A DNA stretch of 64,000 nt from Larkinella terrae (GCF_009668025.1 NZ_WJXZ01000005.1:62001-126000); one strand, 5' to 3'; shown: positions 33,747-42,969, counted from the stretch's first letter. Numbers and translations: made by a program. The notes: generated from the letters alone by a model not told the origin.

Positions 33747-33889
33747 ACCAGGACGGTGATCGGATCAAAGGAGAACGCGAAGGATGCGGCCAGCAATACC
33801 ACGAAAACGACCAGGTAAAAGGACAGAACAAGTCCGTCGTACCGGTCTACCATTCGGTAGAATCGGCACATGATTCGTTTTAAGCTCAT
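33734..33889 (-). CDS. Small membrane protein, 51 residues
   Basis: ATG at 33887-33889. A basic N-terminus (MSLKRIMCRFYRMVDRYDGL) is followed by one strong membrane helix (VLSFYLVVFVVLLAASFAF) and a short tail ending VWKR. First gene of the tight overlapping cluster, 73 bp beyond the terminator of the antirepressor gene. A holin-like or superinfection role is possible but not shown. Confidence 0.55.
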   Translation of the reverse strand: MSLKRIMCRFYRMVDRYDGLVLSFYLVVFVVLLAASFAFSFDPITVLVWKR

Positions 33890-33962
33890 TGTTTGAAAGG
33901 GTGAAAAGTGGGTGATGAATGCGACAACTCGCTGGAAACGGCGTTTTTGTCAAAGAGGTAGA

Positions 33963-33990
33963 AAGGACCCGGCCGACATCGCCGGGCCTT
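33963..33990 (-). terminator. Terminator after antirepressor gene
   Basis: On the minus strand AAGGCCCGGC (33990-33981) pairs with GCCGGGTCCTT (33973-33963) around a 7-base loop, then TC. 28 bp after the antirepressor stop. Confidence 0.75.
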
Positions 33991-34017
33991 TGAACCTCAC
34001 TATTTCTGTCAACTAAT

Positions 34018-35484
34018 TCAGGCAGCCGCTTTCGGCTGAACGGGAGCGTTCCGAATAGCTACCTGAAACTCTTCACTGGTGACAATGGTATACACCCGGT
34101 CCAGTACGCCGATGCGTTCGCAGAGCATCAGATACGTTTCATCCTTGCCCCGGTCGCGGGCGTTGACGTTGATTCCAAAGACGTAGTAAAGCCGGTTGTA
34201 GATGAAGGCGTACACCTGATCCTGCGTCTCGCCGGTTTTCCGGCACCGGTCGTTAACCGCCTGCCGGATGCGGGATCGCAAGGTCTGCTGGGGCGGTTCA
34301 ACATTGCCGGCAAAAAGTCCGAGCGTCTGCTGGGCGGATTGCTGTTCAATGGAAACGATTTGGCCGACCACCTGCCGCGTCTCGGACAGCTTGCGTTCCT
34401 GATCCACTACTACGTGCGCGAGTTGCAAAAGAAGCTGCGCCGACTGGAGCAGCATCTGTCCGGTTGTGGGTACTGCATTCGGGTTTTCCTCGGCTGGTTC
34501 TGGTTCTTCGGGTTCGTAGTACTTCCGGTCGGCGTCACTCTCAACCTGCGGAGTATCTTCGCTTTCAAAGCCGGGATTAGGGGCCTGCTCTACAGCCTGC
34601 GGCTCTTTACCTTCGCTCACCGGCAGAGGAGTTACTGAGTCGACCGGTACCGGATTGGCGAATAATGCCCGTTGCAGGTGACCTTCATCTGCGGGTTGAT
34701 CATTGACCGCATCCGCTGGTTCCAACTCAACCTTACGCACGTTTTCGGGATCTGAATCAACCGTGTCGGCCTGATCGTTTTTTGCAGTCGATGATTGAGC
34801 CGTCAGGGCATTTCGAAAGCCGGAAAGGAAGTTGGCAATGGTGTGGCCCTTTGATTTTGCTTCGTTCCTGGCAACCGTGATGGCCGCATCGAGGGTAAGT
34901 CGATAGCCCCGCGTTTTGACGAACCGATCGGGAATACCATTCTCGAACCTAATAAAATTCACCCCTTCGGCCAGTTCGTTTTTTTCAATACGGCCCCGCA
35001 TCCATTCGTTGAACTCCGTGCCACCTTGCTTCACAAAGCGACGGTAGAGTGCAAACCCATCAACAAAGGCACCTTCTTCGGTTTGGTCCACCTCAACCGT
35101 TAGCATCTGCTCTTCGGACAGTGGGCCAAACGCCACCGGCTGAAATGCCGACTCCGGAAAATCGCGGATCGAATCAGGAACCAGAAAGCCCGCTTCCAGC
35201 AACTGACTGGCAACGATTTTAACGGCATTCCTTTGGTCGCGGGTCGCATCACCACGGCCAACCAGCAGCATTTCTTTCAAGGCGGGCAAGGTGGTAATGT
35301 GCCGCTTGGCCGGACCATCCTTCAGGGTGCGGTAGGCTTCCCATTCCCGCATATCCAGCTCATCGAACCGGCGGGTTACCCAGCCCCGATAATTTTCATC
35401 GTTGTCGAAATTTGAATGGTAATAAGCGCGCAGATCCACGGCGGCAAGGGCGCCAATTAGTACAATATAGTTCGGGGTATTCAT
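34018..35484 (-). CDS. AntA/AntB-type phage antirepressor-like protein
   Basis: 488 residues. N-terminal region about 1-135 unknown. An AntA/AntB domain at about 140-215: FALYRRFVKQGGTEFNEWMR, EGVNFIRFENG, GYRLTLDAAITVARNEA, matching the family's F-x-x-W-[IM], E-G-x-x-F and L-T-L-D-x-A marks. A long Glu/Pro/Val/Asp-rich linker (about 235-345), a coiled coil, and a C-terminal helical domain (IRQAVNDRCRKTGETQDQVY) like the ORF6C/P22AR C-termini. Such proteins counteract phage repressors. Preceded by a perfect 28-bp palindrome that may control it. Confidence 0.75.
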   Translation of the reverse strand: MNTPNYIVLIGALAAVDLRAYYHSNFDNDENYRGWVTRRFDELDMREWEAYRTLKDGPAKRHITTLPALKEMLLVGRGDATRDQRNAVKIVASQLLEAGFLVPDSIRDFPESAFQPVAFGPLSEEQMLTVEVDQTEEGAFVDGFALYRRFVKQGGTEFNEWMRGRIEKNELAEGVNFIRFENGIPDRFVKTRGYRLTLDAAITVARNEAKSKGHTIANFLSGFRNALTAQSSTAKNDQADTVDSDPENVRKVELEPADAVNDQPADEGHLQRALFANPVPVDSVTPLPVSEGKEPQAVEQAPNPGFESEDTPQVESDADRKYYEPEEPEPAEENPNAVPTTGQMLLQSAQLLLQLAHVVVDQERKLSETRQVVGQIVSIEQQSAQQTLGLFAGNVEPPQQTLRSRIRQAVNDRCRKTGETQDQVYAFIYNRLYYVFGINVNARDRGKDETYLMLCERIGVLDRVYTIVTSEEFQVAIRNAPVQPKAAA

Positions 35485-35525
35485 GACGGTTTGTCTGATT
35501 TGATGTTATGAAATTGTAGCGAAGG

Positions 35526-35553
35526 GATGAGGTAAGTCCGGACTTACCTCATC
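35526..35553. promoter_or_regulatory. Perfect 28-bp palindrome upstream of antirepressor
   Basis: GATGAGGTAAGTCC (35526-35539) is followed directly by its complement to 35553 with no loop. It lies 42 bp before the antirepressor ATG and 15 bp after the stop of the previous gene. No U-tract follows on the minus strand, so an operator is more likely than a terminator, though a cruciform or attenuator is possible. Confidence 0.6.
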
Positions 35554-35567
35554 AGTGAAAGCGTTGC

Positions 35568-35897
35568 TTACGCGGCTGCGTAGTAGTAGGCTCCGAGGGA
35601 CAACTGCTGGCCAAAGTCCTCAATCGACTCCGAAACGCGGTTGATTTCTGCCACCAGTTCAGGCCCGGTTTGACCTTCGCCGAACACCTTCTCAGCCAGT
35701 GCGTCCTGCGCGTCCAGAATCCGTGCTACAGACGCTTGGGTGTCCGCGTTGAGTTGCTGGTTGACTTTCTGGATTCGGCTCAACAGACGCAGGATTTGGG
35801 CGGGTAGCGGGCCCGTGATCGGCTGGCCAGCCTGGGCGGTGATAGCCTGATTCAATTCAGCGATCAGGCTATCGCGTTGGGCGGTTAGGTTACTCAT
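35568..35897 (-). CDS. Unknown 109-residue helical protein of phage-like block
   Basis: Gln/Ala/Leu-rich helical protein (MSNLTAQRDSLIAELNQAIT, LRLLSRIQKVNQQLNADTQA, VAEINRVSESIEDFGQQLSL), likely coiled coil and oligomeric. Its start overlaps the stop of the 130-residue gene (ATGA). Last gene of the 37311-35568 transcript. Family unknown. Confidence 0.6.
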   Translation of the reverse strand: MSNLTAQRDSLIAELNQAITAQAGQPITGPLPAQILRLLSRIQKVNQQLNADTQASVARILDAQDALAEKVFGEGQTGPELVAEINRVSESIEDFGQQLSLGAYYYAAA

Positions 35898-36286
35898 TGG
35901 GCGGGCTGTCCCCCTTCCTCGGCACCTGGCTTGTACGGCTTATCGAAAAACCGCTCATCGTACAGCCCTGCCAGTTCGGCCTGCTTATCGTAAGACTTAA
36001 CAATTAGCTCGTGCGCCTTCGGGTCTTTCAACCGCTCGATTTCATCGGACAGGCGTTCGCACTCATTAGCCAGTCCGGTGGCAATACGACCCATCTCGAT
36101 GGTGATCCGGTCCAGTTCGTCGTTAGTGATAGCCGCTTTGTTGTAATCCTGATCAGCGTGCTCTTTCGCTAATTGGGTAATAAGCCGTTCCTGTTCGTTA
36201 CGCAGCGCGTGGTAAACCAACATCGCCGTTGAATTGTCAGCGCCGTGGCTGAGGTAAAACAGGTTAAGTTGGACATGACGACTCAT
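35894..36286 (-). CDS. Unknown 130-residue helical protein of phage-like block
   Basis: Starts MSRHVQLNLFYLSHGADNST, then long charged helices (ITIEMGRIATGLANECERLS, DEIERLKDPKAHELIVKSYD). Overlaps both neighbours by 4 bp, indicating coupled translation. No recognised domain. Confidence 0.6.
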   Translation of the reverse strand: MSRHVQLNLFYLSHGADNSTAMLVYHALRNEQERLITQLAKEHADQDYNKAAITNDELDRITIEMGRIATGLANECERLSDEIERLKDPKAHELIVKSYDKQAELAGLYDERFFDKPYKPGAEEGGQPAQ

Positions 36287-37311
36287 TTCGCCGATCCTCC
36301 TTTCTTCGTTTCGCCGTTTGGTTCGTATTTGGCTTTCAACCGATCAACCTCCGCCTGTAGCTCGTTAATCTTTTCGGCACCCGCTTTCAGGGTTTCGACG
36401 TTGGCGTTGGATTTGTCCAGTGTTTTAGCCAGCCATTTCCGTTCCGTAAGTAAGGCCGCATTCTCAGCTTTCAATTCGGCTTCGCTTTCCGACTCTTCGG
36501 CATCATGTTCGGCAACGGCTGCCACCATCCTACCCAGAAACTCCATAATGACCGAGTAGTCACAGGCAGACGTGCGTAAATTGCCCGCCCATTTTTCTTC
36601 GGTATTCGACCAGATAGCAAACCATGCGGAAATGTTCTCAATGAAGCTGGCAAGGTTCTCCGGCGTTGTCAGCATGCTAAAGAAGATGCAGTCAGAAGAA
36701 ATGGTGACCGGATTGTTATTGGCGTGTTTTACGGCGTCGTAGAAGTTGTCCTGTTTCGGATTCGCAGGCGATTCGGCGCGGCTGGGGGCCTGCATTGCGG
36801 GAAGTACAATCGTTCCGGTTTCGCGGCCGACAAATGCAATGCGTCCCGCTACTACGATCCATTGCAGGGCTTCCGCAACCCGGTCAAAGGTGTAGATATC
36901 GGCTTCAAACTGCGGATCGTTTTCGGCCGCTGCCCGCATACTCTGGATCGTTTTCAGCAGGTTGTCTACGTCGTGCTGCTCGGATAGACAGCAGGCAAGC
37001 AGGTCAGGGAATTGAACGAATACCGGCAGGTCGGTGGCGGGCAGGATTTCAGCTTCACCCGCAAAAGTTTGTGAAATAATACCCTTGATTCGGGCAGACA
37101 GGTCAGCAAGGCCCTGTTCGTTGATTTCAATGCCCTCGTAATCTTTGATGAGGTAGGCAATCGCAGCTTCTATCTGCTGATTGGCGCGATTTACAAATGA
37201 AGAAATGTGCGTTTCATCCGATGGATTGACCGTTTGCACAAAATCCGGTCCTTTTTCTTGGGAAAGGCTTGTAGAATCCCTTACCCGGTCGTAATTTCGT
37301 CCCGTTGACAT
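36283..37311 (-). CDS. Unknown 342-residue protein with C-terminal coiled coil
   Basis: First gene of the three-gene overlapping unit. Soluble; central part with many Phe/Ala/Ile (IYTFDRVAEALQWIVVAGRI), C-terminal 80 residues a long charged coiled coil (LKAENAALLTERKWLAKTLD, INELQAEVDRLKAKYEPNGE) and a basic tail. Family not recognised. The leader 37312-37400 contains an imperfect hairpin (ACCCCGACGCT / AGCGCCGGGGT) that might act as regulator. Confidence 0.65.
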   Translation of the reverse strand: MSTGRNYDRVRDSTSLSQEKGPDFVQTVNPSDETHISSFVNRANQQIEAAIAYLIKDYEGIEINEQGLADLSARIKGIISQTFAGEAEILPATDLPVFVQFPDLLACCLSEQHDVDNLLKTIQSMRAAAENDPQFEADIYTFDRVAEALQWIVVAGRIAFVGRETGTIVLPAMQAPSRAESPANPKQDNFYDAVKHANNNPVTISSDCIFFSMLTTPENLASFIENISAWFAIWSNTEEKWAGNLRTSACDYSVIMEFLGRMVAAVAEHDAEESESEAELKAENAALLTERKWLAKTLDKSNANVETLKAGAEKINELQAEVDRLKAKYEPNGETKKGGSAK

Positions 37312-37601
37312 TTTGATGATAAGTTAAAGTGTTTGACTTGGGACCCCGACGCTACGACCGTGAGAAAGTTCAGCGCCGGGGTTTACTGTTTCTGCTCAAA
37401 ATCGCGCCTACTTTGCCGTCATCCCTTGCGGGCCTGTTCAGTTTTTCGCACTTGATTTTGAATTGATTAAGCGAATATATACAATTAGCGGACACGAAGC
37501 AATACCACGCCACACATTATTTAATAAATTATATTGATTATCCGGTAATTCGTTGAATTGAACGGAGAGTATTAAAACAATACAATAGCGGTTATAACAG
37601 T

Positions 37602-37784
37602 TTACTTGAGCTTATTCAGACGGTTCTTTGTGTCCTCTTCAAACAACTCCTTTCTCCTTGAATAATAAGCATTTACGGCTTCTTCAATGATAACCGCTTC
37701 GCTTCTGCTTAGGAGTTGGGCAAGCTCTTTTGTTTGATCGATCGTCTCCTGTTTAAGCCGGTAAGATAAGTGAACCTTTGCCAT
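37602..37784 (-). CDS. Second ribbon-helix-helix regulator
   Basis: 60 residues from the ATG at 37782-37784 (MAKVHLSYRLKQETIDQTKE, then LAQLLSRSEAVIIEEAVNAY and a Lys/Asn tail). Strand HLSYRL followed by two helices is the RHH fold. A longer in-frame start exists, but it would run through what looks like promoter. A perfect palindrome with core GTACGTAC lies 88 bp upstream. Probably an autoregulated repressor or an antitoxin; no toxin partner is adjacent. Confidence 0.78.
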   Translation of the reverse strand: MAKVHLSYRLKQETIDQTKELAQLLSRSEAVIIEEAVNAYYSRRKELFEEDTKNRLNKLK

Positions 37785-37871
37785 AGAAATATTTTCGCTA
37801 CCGGGTAAATCTACTACATTAATAGACACGAAGCAACACATGTAGTACACTGGTACCTGCATTGTCCATTA

Positions 37872-37887
37872 ATTTGTACGTACAAAT
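37872..37887. promoter_or_regulatory. Palindromic operator ATTTGTAC/GTACAAAT
   Basis: A perfect 16-bp palindrome centred at 37879/37880, upstream of the RHH gene at 37602. Shares the GTACGTAC core with the motifs at 28692-28729 beside the first RHH gene. Binding by the RHH proteins is inferred. Confidence 0.55.
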
Positions 37888-38428
37888 ATTTGTCCCGCTT
37901 CGCCAATCGGCCAGCCAACGCCCTGCTTAACTCGCCATCCGGTCGATTCGTCCCGCAAAACCCGCCCGTAGCGATGCGCTCTGCCGAAAATCAACTCTTT
38001 GTGTTACCTAGTCGTTAAGTGTCTCAAATCGCCTGTTTTTGGTGTGAAAATAATTGCCCGAATTATTAAAGTAAGTCGACGTTTTCTTTACTCGATTTTA
38101 GTATCACAAACTCATCTATGTCACTAAAATTGGAACGTAGATTCAGGAGACGGCAATTTGAGACTAACGGATTAAGCCGAAAAGGGCTAGGTGGCACGAT
38201 GGGTCACCGTCCAGAGAAAACGGGCGTTTTAAGAGGCAGCTCTTGTATCATTTGACAAACCGATGACGTTTGTAAATCACTACTCCGATTTAAAAGATCC
38301 CGCTGCCCGGCGTTGATTGATTCAAAAACTCGGCCTTGCTGCCAATGAATAAGTTAACGGGTAGCATACCAGGACCTCTTTCCGATTCTACCCGCCTTTT
38401 CGTATCTTGTCGGCATTCCCATCACTCT
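37888..38428. other. Intergenic stretch between phage-like block and cargo
   Basis: About 540 bp without a supported gene. GC content changes here and gene packing loosens. A TATCTTGT box at 38403-38409 may be the promoter of the PAS kinase at 38429. No repeat of the tRNA 3' end was seen that would mark an attachment site. Confidence 0.4.
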
Positions 38429-40519
38429 ATGCCAATCAGCACTGCATCTGCCCATCGATACCCCTTCTTAGATGGTGGCGGCCAGATGGGTCAACGAATA
38501 CGGGTTTTCGATTGGTCATCAAGCTCGCTGGGCGAGCCCGACCAATGGCCCCCAAGCCTCAAGACGACCCTGAGCATTCTTCTGCAATCGACGTTTCCCC
38601 TGTTTCTGTTCTGGGGACCTGACCAACTTTTCTTCGGTAACGACGCGTATCTCACTAGTCTGGGCAGTGACGAACAGCATTCGATGGACGTAGGCCAACC
38701 CAGCCAACAGCGATGGCCCGAAAGCTGGCCACCCATCCAGCCGCTGATCGATCAGGTCCTGGCTGGCGAAGAAGCCACCTGGCCGCCGAATCAATACCTA
38801 CCCATCCAGCGCAACGGCCAACGGCAGGACAGCTACTGGACCTTCAGCATCAGCACCGTCCGGGATGAAGCGGGCCAGGTGATGGGGGTGCTGGTTATCG
38901 GGCAGGATACTACCCCCGCCAATACTACCCGTCTTGTTCAAGAGGAAACCCAGCAACAGGTGCTGGCCTTCTTTGAACAGTCTCCCGTCGCCATTGCCAT
39001 TATCAGTGAGGAGAATCTGACCTTCCGAATGGCGAATCCTTTTTATGGCTACCTGGTAGGGCGCCAACCCGAGCAGATCGTCGGGAAATCCCTGCTGGAT
39101 GCCTTGCCTGAATTAAAGGGGCAGGGCTTTGACGGGCTGCTCCGGGAGGTGATTGCCACTGGTACCCCCTACATTGCCAACGAAGTGTCGGTCCAGATCC
39201 AGCGGAATTATCAATTGGAGACTATTTACGTGGATCTGACCTATCAACCCCGACGCGAGGCCAATCAGCAAGTATCCGGCATTCTGGTGGTGGCGACCGA
39301 CGTCACCCAGCAGGTACTGGTCCGTAAAAAAATTGAAGCCAGCGAAGAGGTGCTGCGGAATATGGTCCTGGAGGCTCCAATCGGTATTTGTGTGATGAGC
39401 GCCCCGGATCTGGTGAGTGAAATTGTCAATGCCAGTTTTATCGAAGTAGCCGGCAAGCCTTACCAGGACATCATTGGCAAAAACTACTGGGTGCCCTTTG
39501 CTGAAGCGGCTCCCTACTACGCCCAAGCGCTGGACAGGGTCGTCAGCGAAGGGAAGCCGTTTTTTGCCAACGAGGTGGAGCTGATGCTGATCCGCCACGG
39601 AAAGGAAGAAATCATTTACGTTACCTTCGTCTATTCGCCCCTGAAAGATGCCGACGGCCGGGTCATCAAGGTAGCCGTCTGGGTGTTGGAAAATACGCAG
39701 CAGGTGACCGAACGGCGGAAGATCGAAGAGATCGTTACCGAGCGCACTCGGGAGTTAAACGCCGTCAATCAGCAACTGGCCGAATCCAATGAGATGCTGA
39801 CGCGTTCGAATCAAAACCTGGAGCAATTCGCCTCGGTGGCCTCTCACGATTTGCAGGAGCCCCTGCGCAAAATCCAATCGTTCAGCGATCTACTCCAGAC
39901 CCAGTACGCCGACACGTTAGGCCCGGGCCTGAGCTACCTGGAACGGATGCAGGCGGCGGCCAGCCGCATGTCGATGCTCATCAAAGACCTGTTGGCCTTT
40001 TCCCGCTTCTCTTCCCTAGCAGCCGCCACGACGCGAGTATCCCTGGGTCAGGTAGTGACAACTGCTCTGACGGATTTAGACCTACTGATCCAGGAAACGG
40101 GGGCGACTATCACGGTCGGCCCCTTACCGATAATTCAGGGGGACGCCTCGCAATTAGGGCAGTTGTTTCAGAACCTGCTGGGCAATGCCTTGAAATTTCG
40201 CCGATCAGGCGTCACTCCGCTCATCAGTATTCAGGCGTCTGTCGTACCGGTGAATGCCCTCCCCGCCGGCGTAACGCCTGCCCGTCGAACGGAACACTAT
40301 CACCGGATCGATGTAGCCGATAACGGCATCGGGTTTGAGCCAAAATACAGCAGTCGGATTTTCCAGGTATTCCAGCGGCTGCATGGTCGGAAGGAATTTG
40401 CCGGCAGTGGTATCGGTCTGGCTATCTGCCAAAAAGTGGTGGATAATCACGGGGGAGCCATTACAGCCAGCAGTGAGCCGGGAAAAGGAGCTACCTTTCG
40501 CATTTACCTGCCCGTTTGA
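38429..40519 (+). CDS. Multi-PAS sensor histidine kinase
   Basis: 696 residues from the ATG at 38429 (MPISTASAHRYPFLDGGGQM); an upstream ATG at 38336 would place a promoter-like TATCTTGT inside the gene. No membrane helix. N-terminal PAS-like region (VFDWSSSSLGEPDQWPPSLK), two further PAS domains (about 175-290 and 305-430), a short coiled coil, HisKA (ASVASHDLQEPLRKIQSFSD; His about 473) and HATPase (LFQNLLGNALKF, DNGIGFEPKY, GSGIGLAICQKVV). Lacks a receiver. Stand-alone receiver proteins downstream in the cargo region could be partners. Confidence 0.9.
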   Translation: MPISTASAHRYPFLDGGGQMGQRIRVFDWSSSSLGEPDQWPPSLKTTLSILLQSTFPLFLFWGPDQLFFGNDAYLTSLGSDEQHSMDVGQPSQQRWPESWPPIQPLIDQVLAGEEATWPPNQYLPIQRNGQRQDSYWTFSISTVRDEAGQVMGVLVIGQDTTPANTTRLVQEETQQQVLAFFEQSPVAIAIISEENLTFRMANPFYGYLVGRQPEQIVGKSLLDALPELKGQGFDGLLREVIATGTPYIANEVSVQIQRNYQLETIYVDLTYQPRREANQQVSGILVVATDVTQQVLVRKKIEASEEVLRNMVLEAPIGICVMSAPDLVSEIVNASFIEVAGKPYQDIIGKNYWVPFAEAAPYYAQALDRVVSEGKPFFANEVELMLIRHGKEEIIYVTFVYSPLKDADGRVIKVAVWVLENTQQVTERRKIEEIVTERTRELNAVNQQLAESNEMLTRSNQNLEQFASVASHDLQEPLRKIQSFSDLLQTQYADTLGPGLSYLERMQAAASRMSMLIKDLLAFSRFSSLAAATTRVSLGQVVTTALTDLDLLIQETGATITVGPLPIIQGDASQLGQLFQNLLGNALKFRRSGVTPLISIQASVVPVNALPAGVTPARRTEHYHRIDVADNGIGFEPKYSSRIFQVFQRLHGRKEFAGSGIGLAICQKVVDNHGGAITASSEPGKGATFRIYLPV

Positions 40520-40676
40520 TCAAACCAAAATGGCCTCACCGGGCAGGGTATAAATGATGCTTCCATAGAATCAAGTATGGATTGACCGGTATCATCTTCT
40601 TCAAACAGATTGCCCCGCTCGGATGTTAGCGACCTTGAGCAGAGTAACACGCTCCTGCATAATAACGACACCAAAT

Positions 40677-41207
40677 ATGTTTCAGGATTATTTAATTGTA
40701 ATCTTTGGTCAGGGACGGGATTTGACTCCCTGGCAGATGGGTTGCCGGGCGTTTGTTGTTTTCTTTGTAGCCCTGTTCTTCAACCGAATCGCTGGAAAGC
40801 GCGCTTTCGGTATGCATGCTCCGTTCGACAATGTGATCTTATTATTACTGGGCGCAATTTTAAGTCGGGCGGTGGTCGGTGCTTCTCCCTTTGTCTCCAC
40901 CTTGACGGCCTGCCTGGTACTGGTGTTATTACATCGACTCCTGGGCTGGGTGAGTTGCCGGAGTCACCGACTGGAAGCGCTAATCAAAGGCGAGAAAATA
41001 GTGCTCTTTCGCAATGGAACCTGGTTACACCAAAACATGCGTCGGGAATATATCACCGAAGAAGACCTGCTGGAAGAGGTTCGCATCAAGGCCAATATAG
41101 ACGCAGTCACCACAATTAAAGAGGCTCATCTGGAGCGGAATGGTCAGATTAGCGTCATCAAACAAACAGATTCTCATCCCTCCTGGCTTAAGCTGGCAAT
41201 CGTGTGA
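40677..41207 (+). CDS. DUF421 (YetF/YcaP-like) membrane protein
   Basis: 176 residues from the ATG at 40677 (MFQDYLIVIFGQGRDLTPWQ); an in-frame ATG 54 bp upstream is less likely. Three membrane helices (RAFVVFFVALFFNRIAG; FDNVILLLLGAILSRAVVG; STLTACLVLVLLHRLLGW), then a cytoplasmic domain with LIKGEKIVLFRNGTWLHQNM and EEDLLEEVRIKANI, the DUF421 pattern. Function of the family is not settled; in spore formers related proteins affect membrane properties. Monocistronic. Confidence 0.85.
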   Translation: MFQDYLIVIFGQGRDLTPWQMGCRAFVVFFVALFFNRIAGKRAFGMHAPFDNVILLLLGAILSRAVVGASPFVSTLTACLVLVLLHRLLGWVSCRSHRLEALIKGEKIVLFRNGTWLHQNMRREYITEEDLLEEVRIKANIDAVTTIKEAHLERNGQISVIKQTDSHPSWLKLAIV

Positions 41208-42017
41208 AGGGACGTATCGCCTTCGCAGACCGTTCGCCAATTATTTAAAAGGGCTTGACGTCGGGCGGTAAGTAGCCAAAAGGGCCAGAAGAGCCTGGGA
41301 GGAATCAGTAAGGGGCACCATGTTGTTATCTGGGAAACATCTCTACATCCGGCAGGGGCGGGCCGTCCGGAAATGGGTAGCCCTGACAAGGCTACCAAGC
41401 GAAAAAAGACCGAGGCCAGGAAGGACTGCGTTTAGAGATAACGGTAATGAGGCTCTTTCAATCGGGCAGGTACTTTACTCAATGGCCTAGTCTCCATGTA
41501 ATCAAGCCCAAAATGGGGCTAGTTTGTTAAAAAGAGCCTTAATCTGCTTAATTAGTTAGTTGAAATTAAAAATTAATACGCCAGTAAGGGAATTTAATTT
41601 GCGGAGCGACGTTATTAGGGTACCTGCTTCTCTTCATTGGCTCCGGAATGATAGGACTTTCGTTCTGCTCATATCGCATCTGTTTTAGTCCAGCACATCT
41701 TTTTATATCTAAGGAAACCTGGCTAATTACTTGTTTCCTTGCTTACCTTTTTTGATTATCAAAATGCCCTTCTTAACCGTGAATAAACATGCTGATTTAG
41801 ATCAGAACTTACAGATTTCGTCTTGGAATAAATTATTAGCTGATACTGTTCTGCCGAATTTTGGATTCAGACATTGGTCTGATCCGCTACCCCTCCTTAA
41901 GGTATCGAGGATAATTAATATTCCGTTTCGGTCTACATTCCTAAAAATGAAACTGGATTACATGTATGAATAGATCACCAAATTAGTATAATTAATACAG
42001 GAACATTTAAAAAAGTG
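41208..42017. other. Long gap of about 800 bp without a supported gene
   Basis: Short frames here lack credible starts and composition. AT content rises after 41550. A small AGCCC/GGGCT stem at 41505-41520 could be a weak terminator. The region resembles decayed sequence. Confidence 0.4.
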
Positions 42018-42299
42018 ATGGATCAACTAGCAATAAAATTACAGAAATTACTGGACTACTGCACTCTTACCGATGGCGGATACCAACTCTCCAATTTTCA
42101 CAAATCGAATGCCTTAAACGGCTCCAAACTGTTTCGTCTTCATTTCAGACGAGGGGGTAATGTATACCCAACTACTTTTGATGTTGCCATCCATTATTCA
42201 ACTGGCTTTGTGGTTGACTATAAAGACCGGGAACAAGATACCACAAGGCTCCATTTTCTTGATTTTGAGTCTGTTGTTATTTATCTAACCACCAAATGA
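42018..42299 (+). CDS. Unknown 93-residue protein
   Basis: ATG at 42018, with a GTG one codon earlier. MDQLAIKLQKLLDYCTLTDG then strand-rich LFRLHFRRGGNVYPTTFDVA and a C-terminal VVIYLTTK. The balanced composition suggests a real soluble protein, but no family is recognised and there is no neighbour within 200 bp. Confidence 0.5.
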   Translation: MDQLAIKLQKLLDYCTLTDGGYQLSNFHKSNALNGSKLFRLHFRRGGNVYPTTFDVAIHYSTGFVVDYKDREQDTTRLHFLDFESVVIYLTTK

Positions 42300-42537
42300 A
42301 AAGCCAGCGCATATCCGGAAACTTTATTAAGTTTGAGAAAGGCGCAGGTCGAAGATCTTCCCCTTTCCGATTTTCCACTATTAAGTTTGTGAAGCGGAGG
42401 ATGTCTAGACGGAGGTAAACTTGTAATTAAAAGCCGTATCAAAATAGGTAGAGGTTGCAAAACATTAACCTGATCCGCACTGTTAAAGGGACTAGTTTAA
42501 GAAAGGACAAACCGTATAAATAGCCCGTCTGCTGGTC

Positions 42538-42969
42538 ATGAAAACAATAGTTGCATTTGTCTTTATTTTGCTTCTTAACGCTTGTCAGTCGGGAAAAGAG
42601 CAGGAGCCAGAGGCTTGCCAGCCTCCCCTGTCGTTGATAGCCCAATCGAATTGTGAAAGTGGCTATCAGGGAACTTATTTAATTGCTTCAGATTACAAAG
42701 AGACCACCGGGGCGTCCATACTTTTTGAAATCTTTCCCCAGAAAGACACCTTGAGCAATGATATTAGTGTTAAATCCGCCTGGAAAAACGGTTCTAATCA
42801 ACATGAGCGGATTCTGATCAGTGATACGGTCCTGGGCAACTCCCCTAAATTTTTGGTACAAATATCCATAAACTGTTCGGGGACCGAGCTTAAATCCAAA
42901 TACTTTGCCTTTGTCAAACGCCCCGCTGCAAATCCAGCCTGTTTTGTTTGGAGGCAGGTAAATACTTGA
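42538..42969 (+). CDS. Small lipoprotein
   Basis: 143 residues. MKTIVAFVFILLLNACQSGK carries a signal peptide and lipobox (LNAC), so the mature protein is lipid-anchored. Four further cysteines (EACQPP, QSNCES, SINCSG, PACFVW) suggest disulfides. The rest looks like a beta-sandwich (ISVKSAWKNGSNQHERILIS). Function unknown. Confidence 0.68.
   Translation: MKTIVAFVFILLLNACQSGKEQEPEACQPPLSLIAQSNCESGYQGTYLIASDYKETTGASILFEIFPQKDTLSNDISVKSAWKNGSNQHERILISDTVLGNSPKFLVQISINCSGTELKSKYFAFVKRPAANPACFVWRQVNT

Noticed and set aside
33765-33953. 62-codon frame overlapping the small membrane protein
   Set aside because: The alternative 51-codon frame has a clean basic start and membrane helix and overlaps its neighbour in a coupled way.
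37602-37784. Toxin-antitoxin pair at the second RHH gene
   Set aside because: The RHH protein could be an antitoxin, but no adjacent toxin-like gene was found on either side.
28317-38428. A second attachment site (repeat of the tRNA 3' end) within the window
   Set aside because: No copy of the GTTCGAACCTGTCCGGGGTC segment was seen elsewhere, so the element's other end could not be placed.
41174-41398. 74-codon minus-strand frame after the DUF421 gene
   Set aside because: Overlaps the DUF421 stop in antisense and has Pro/Arg/Leu-rich shadow-like composition.
41731-41973. 80-codon frame in the AT-rich gap
   Set aside because: No recognisable composition or context; start codon and position look accidental.
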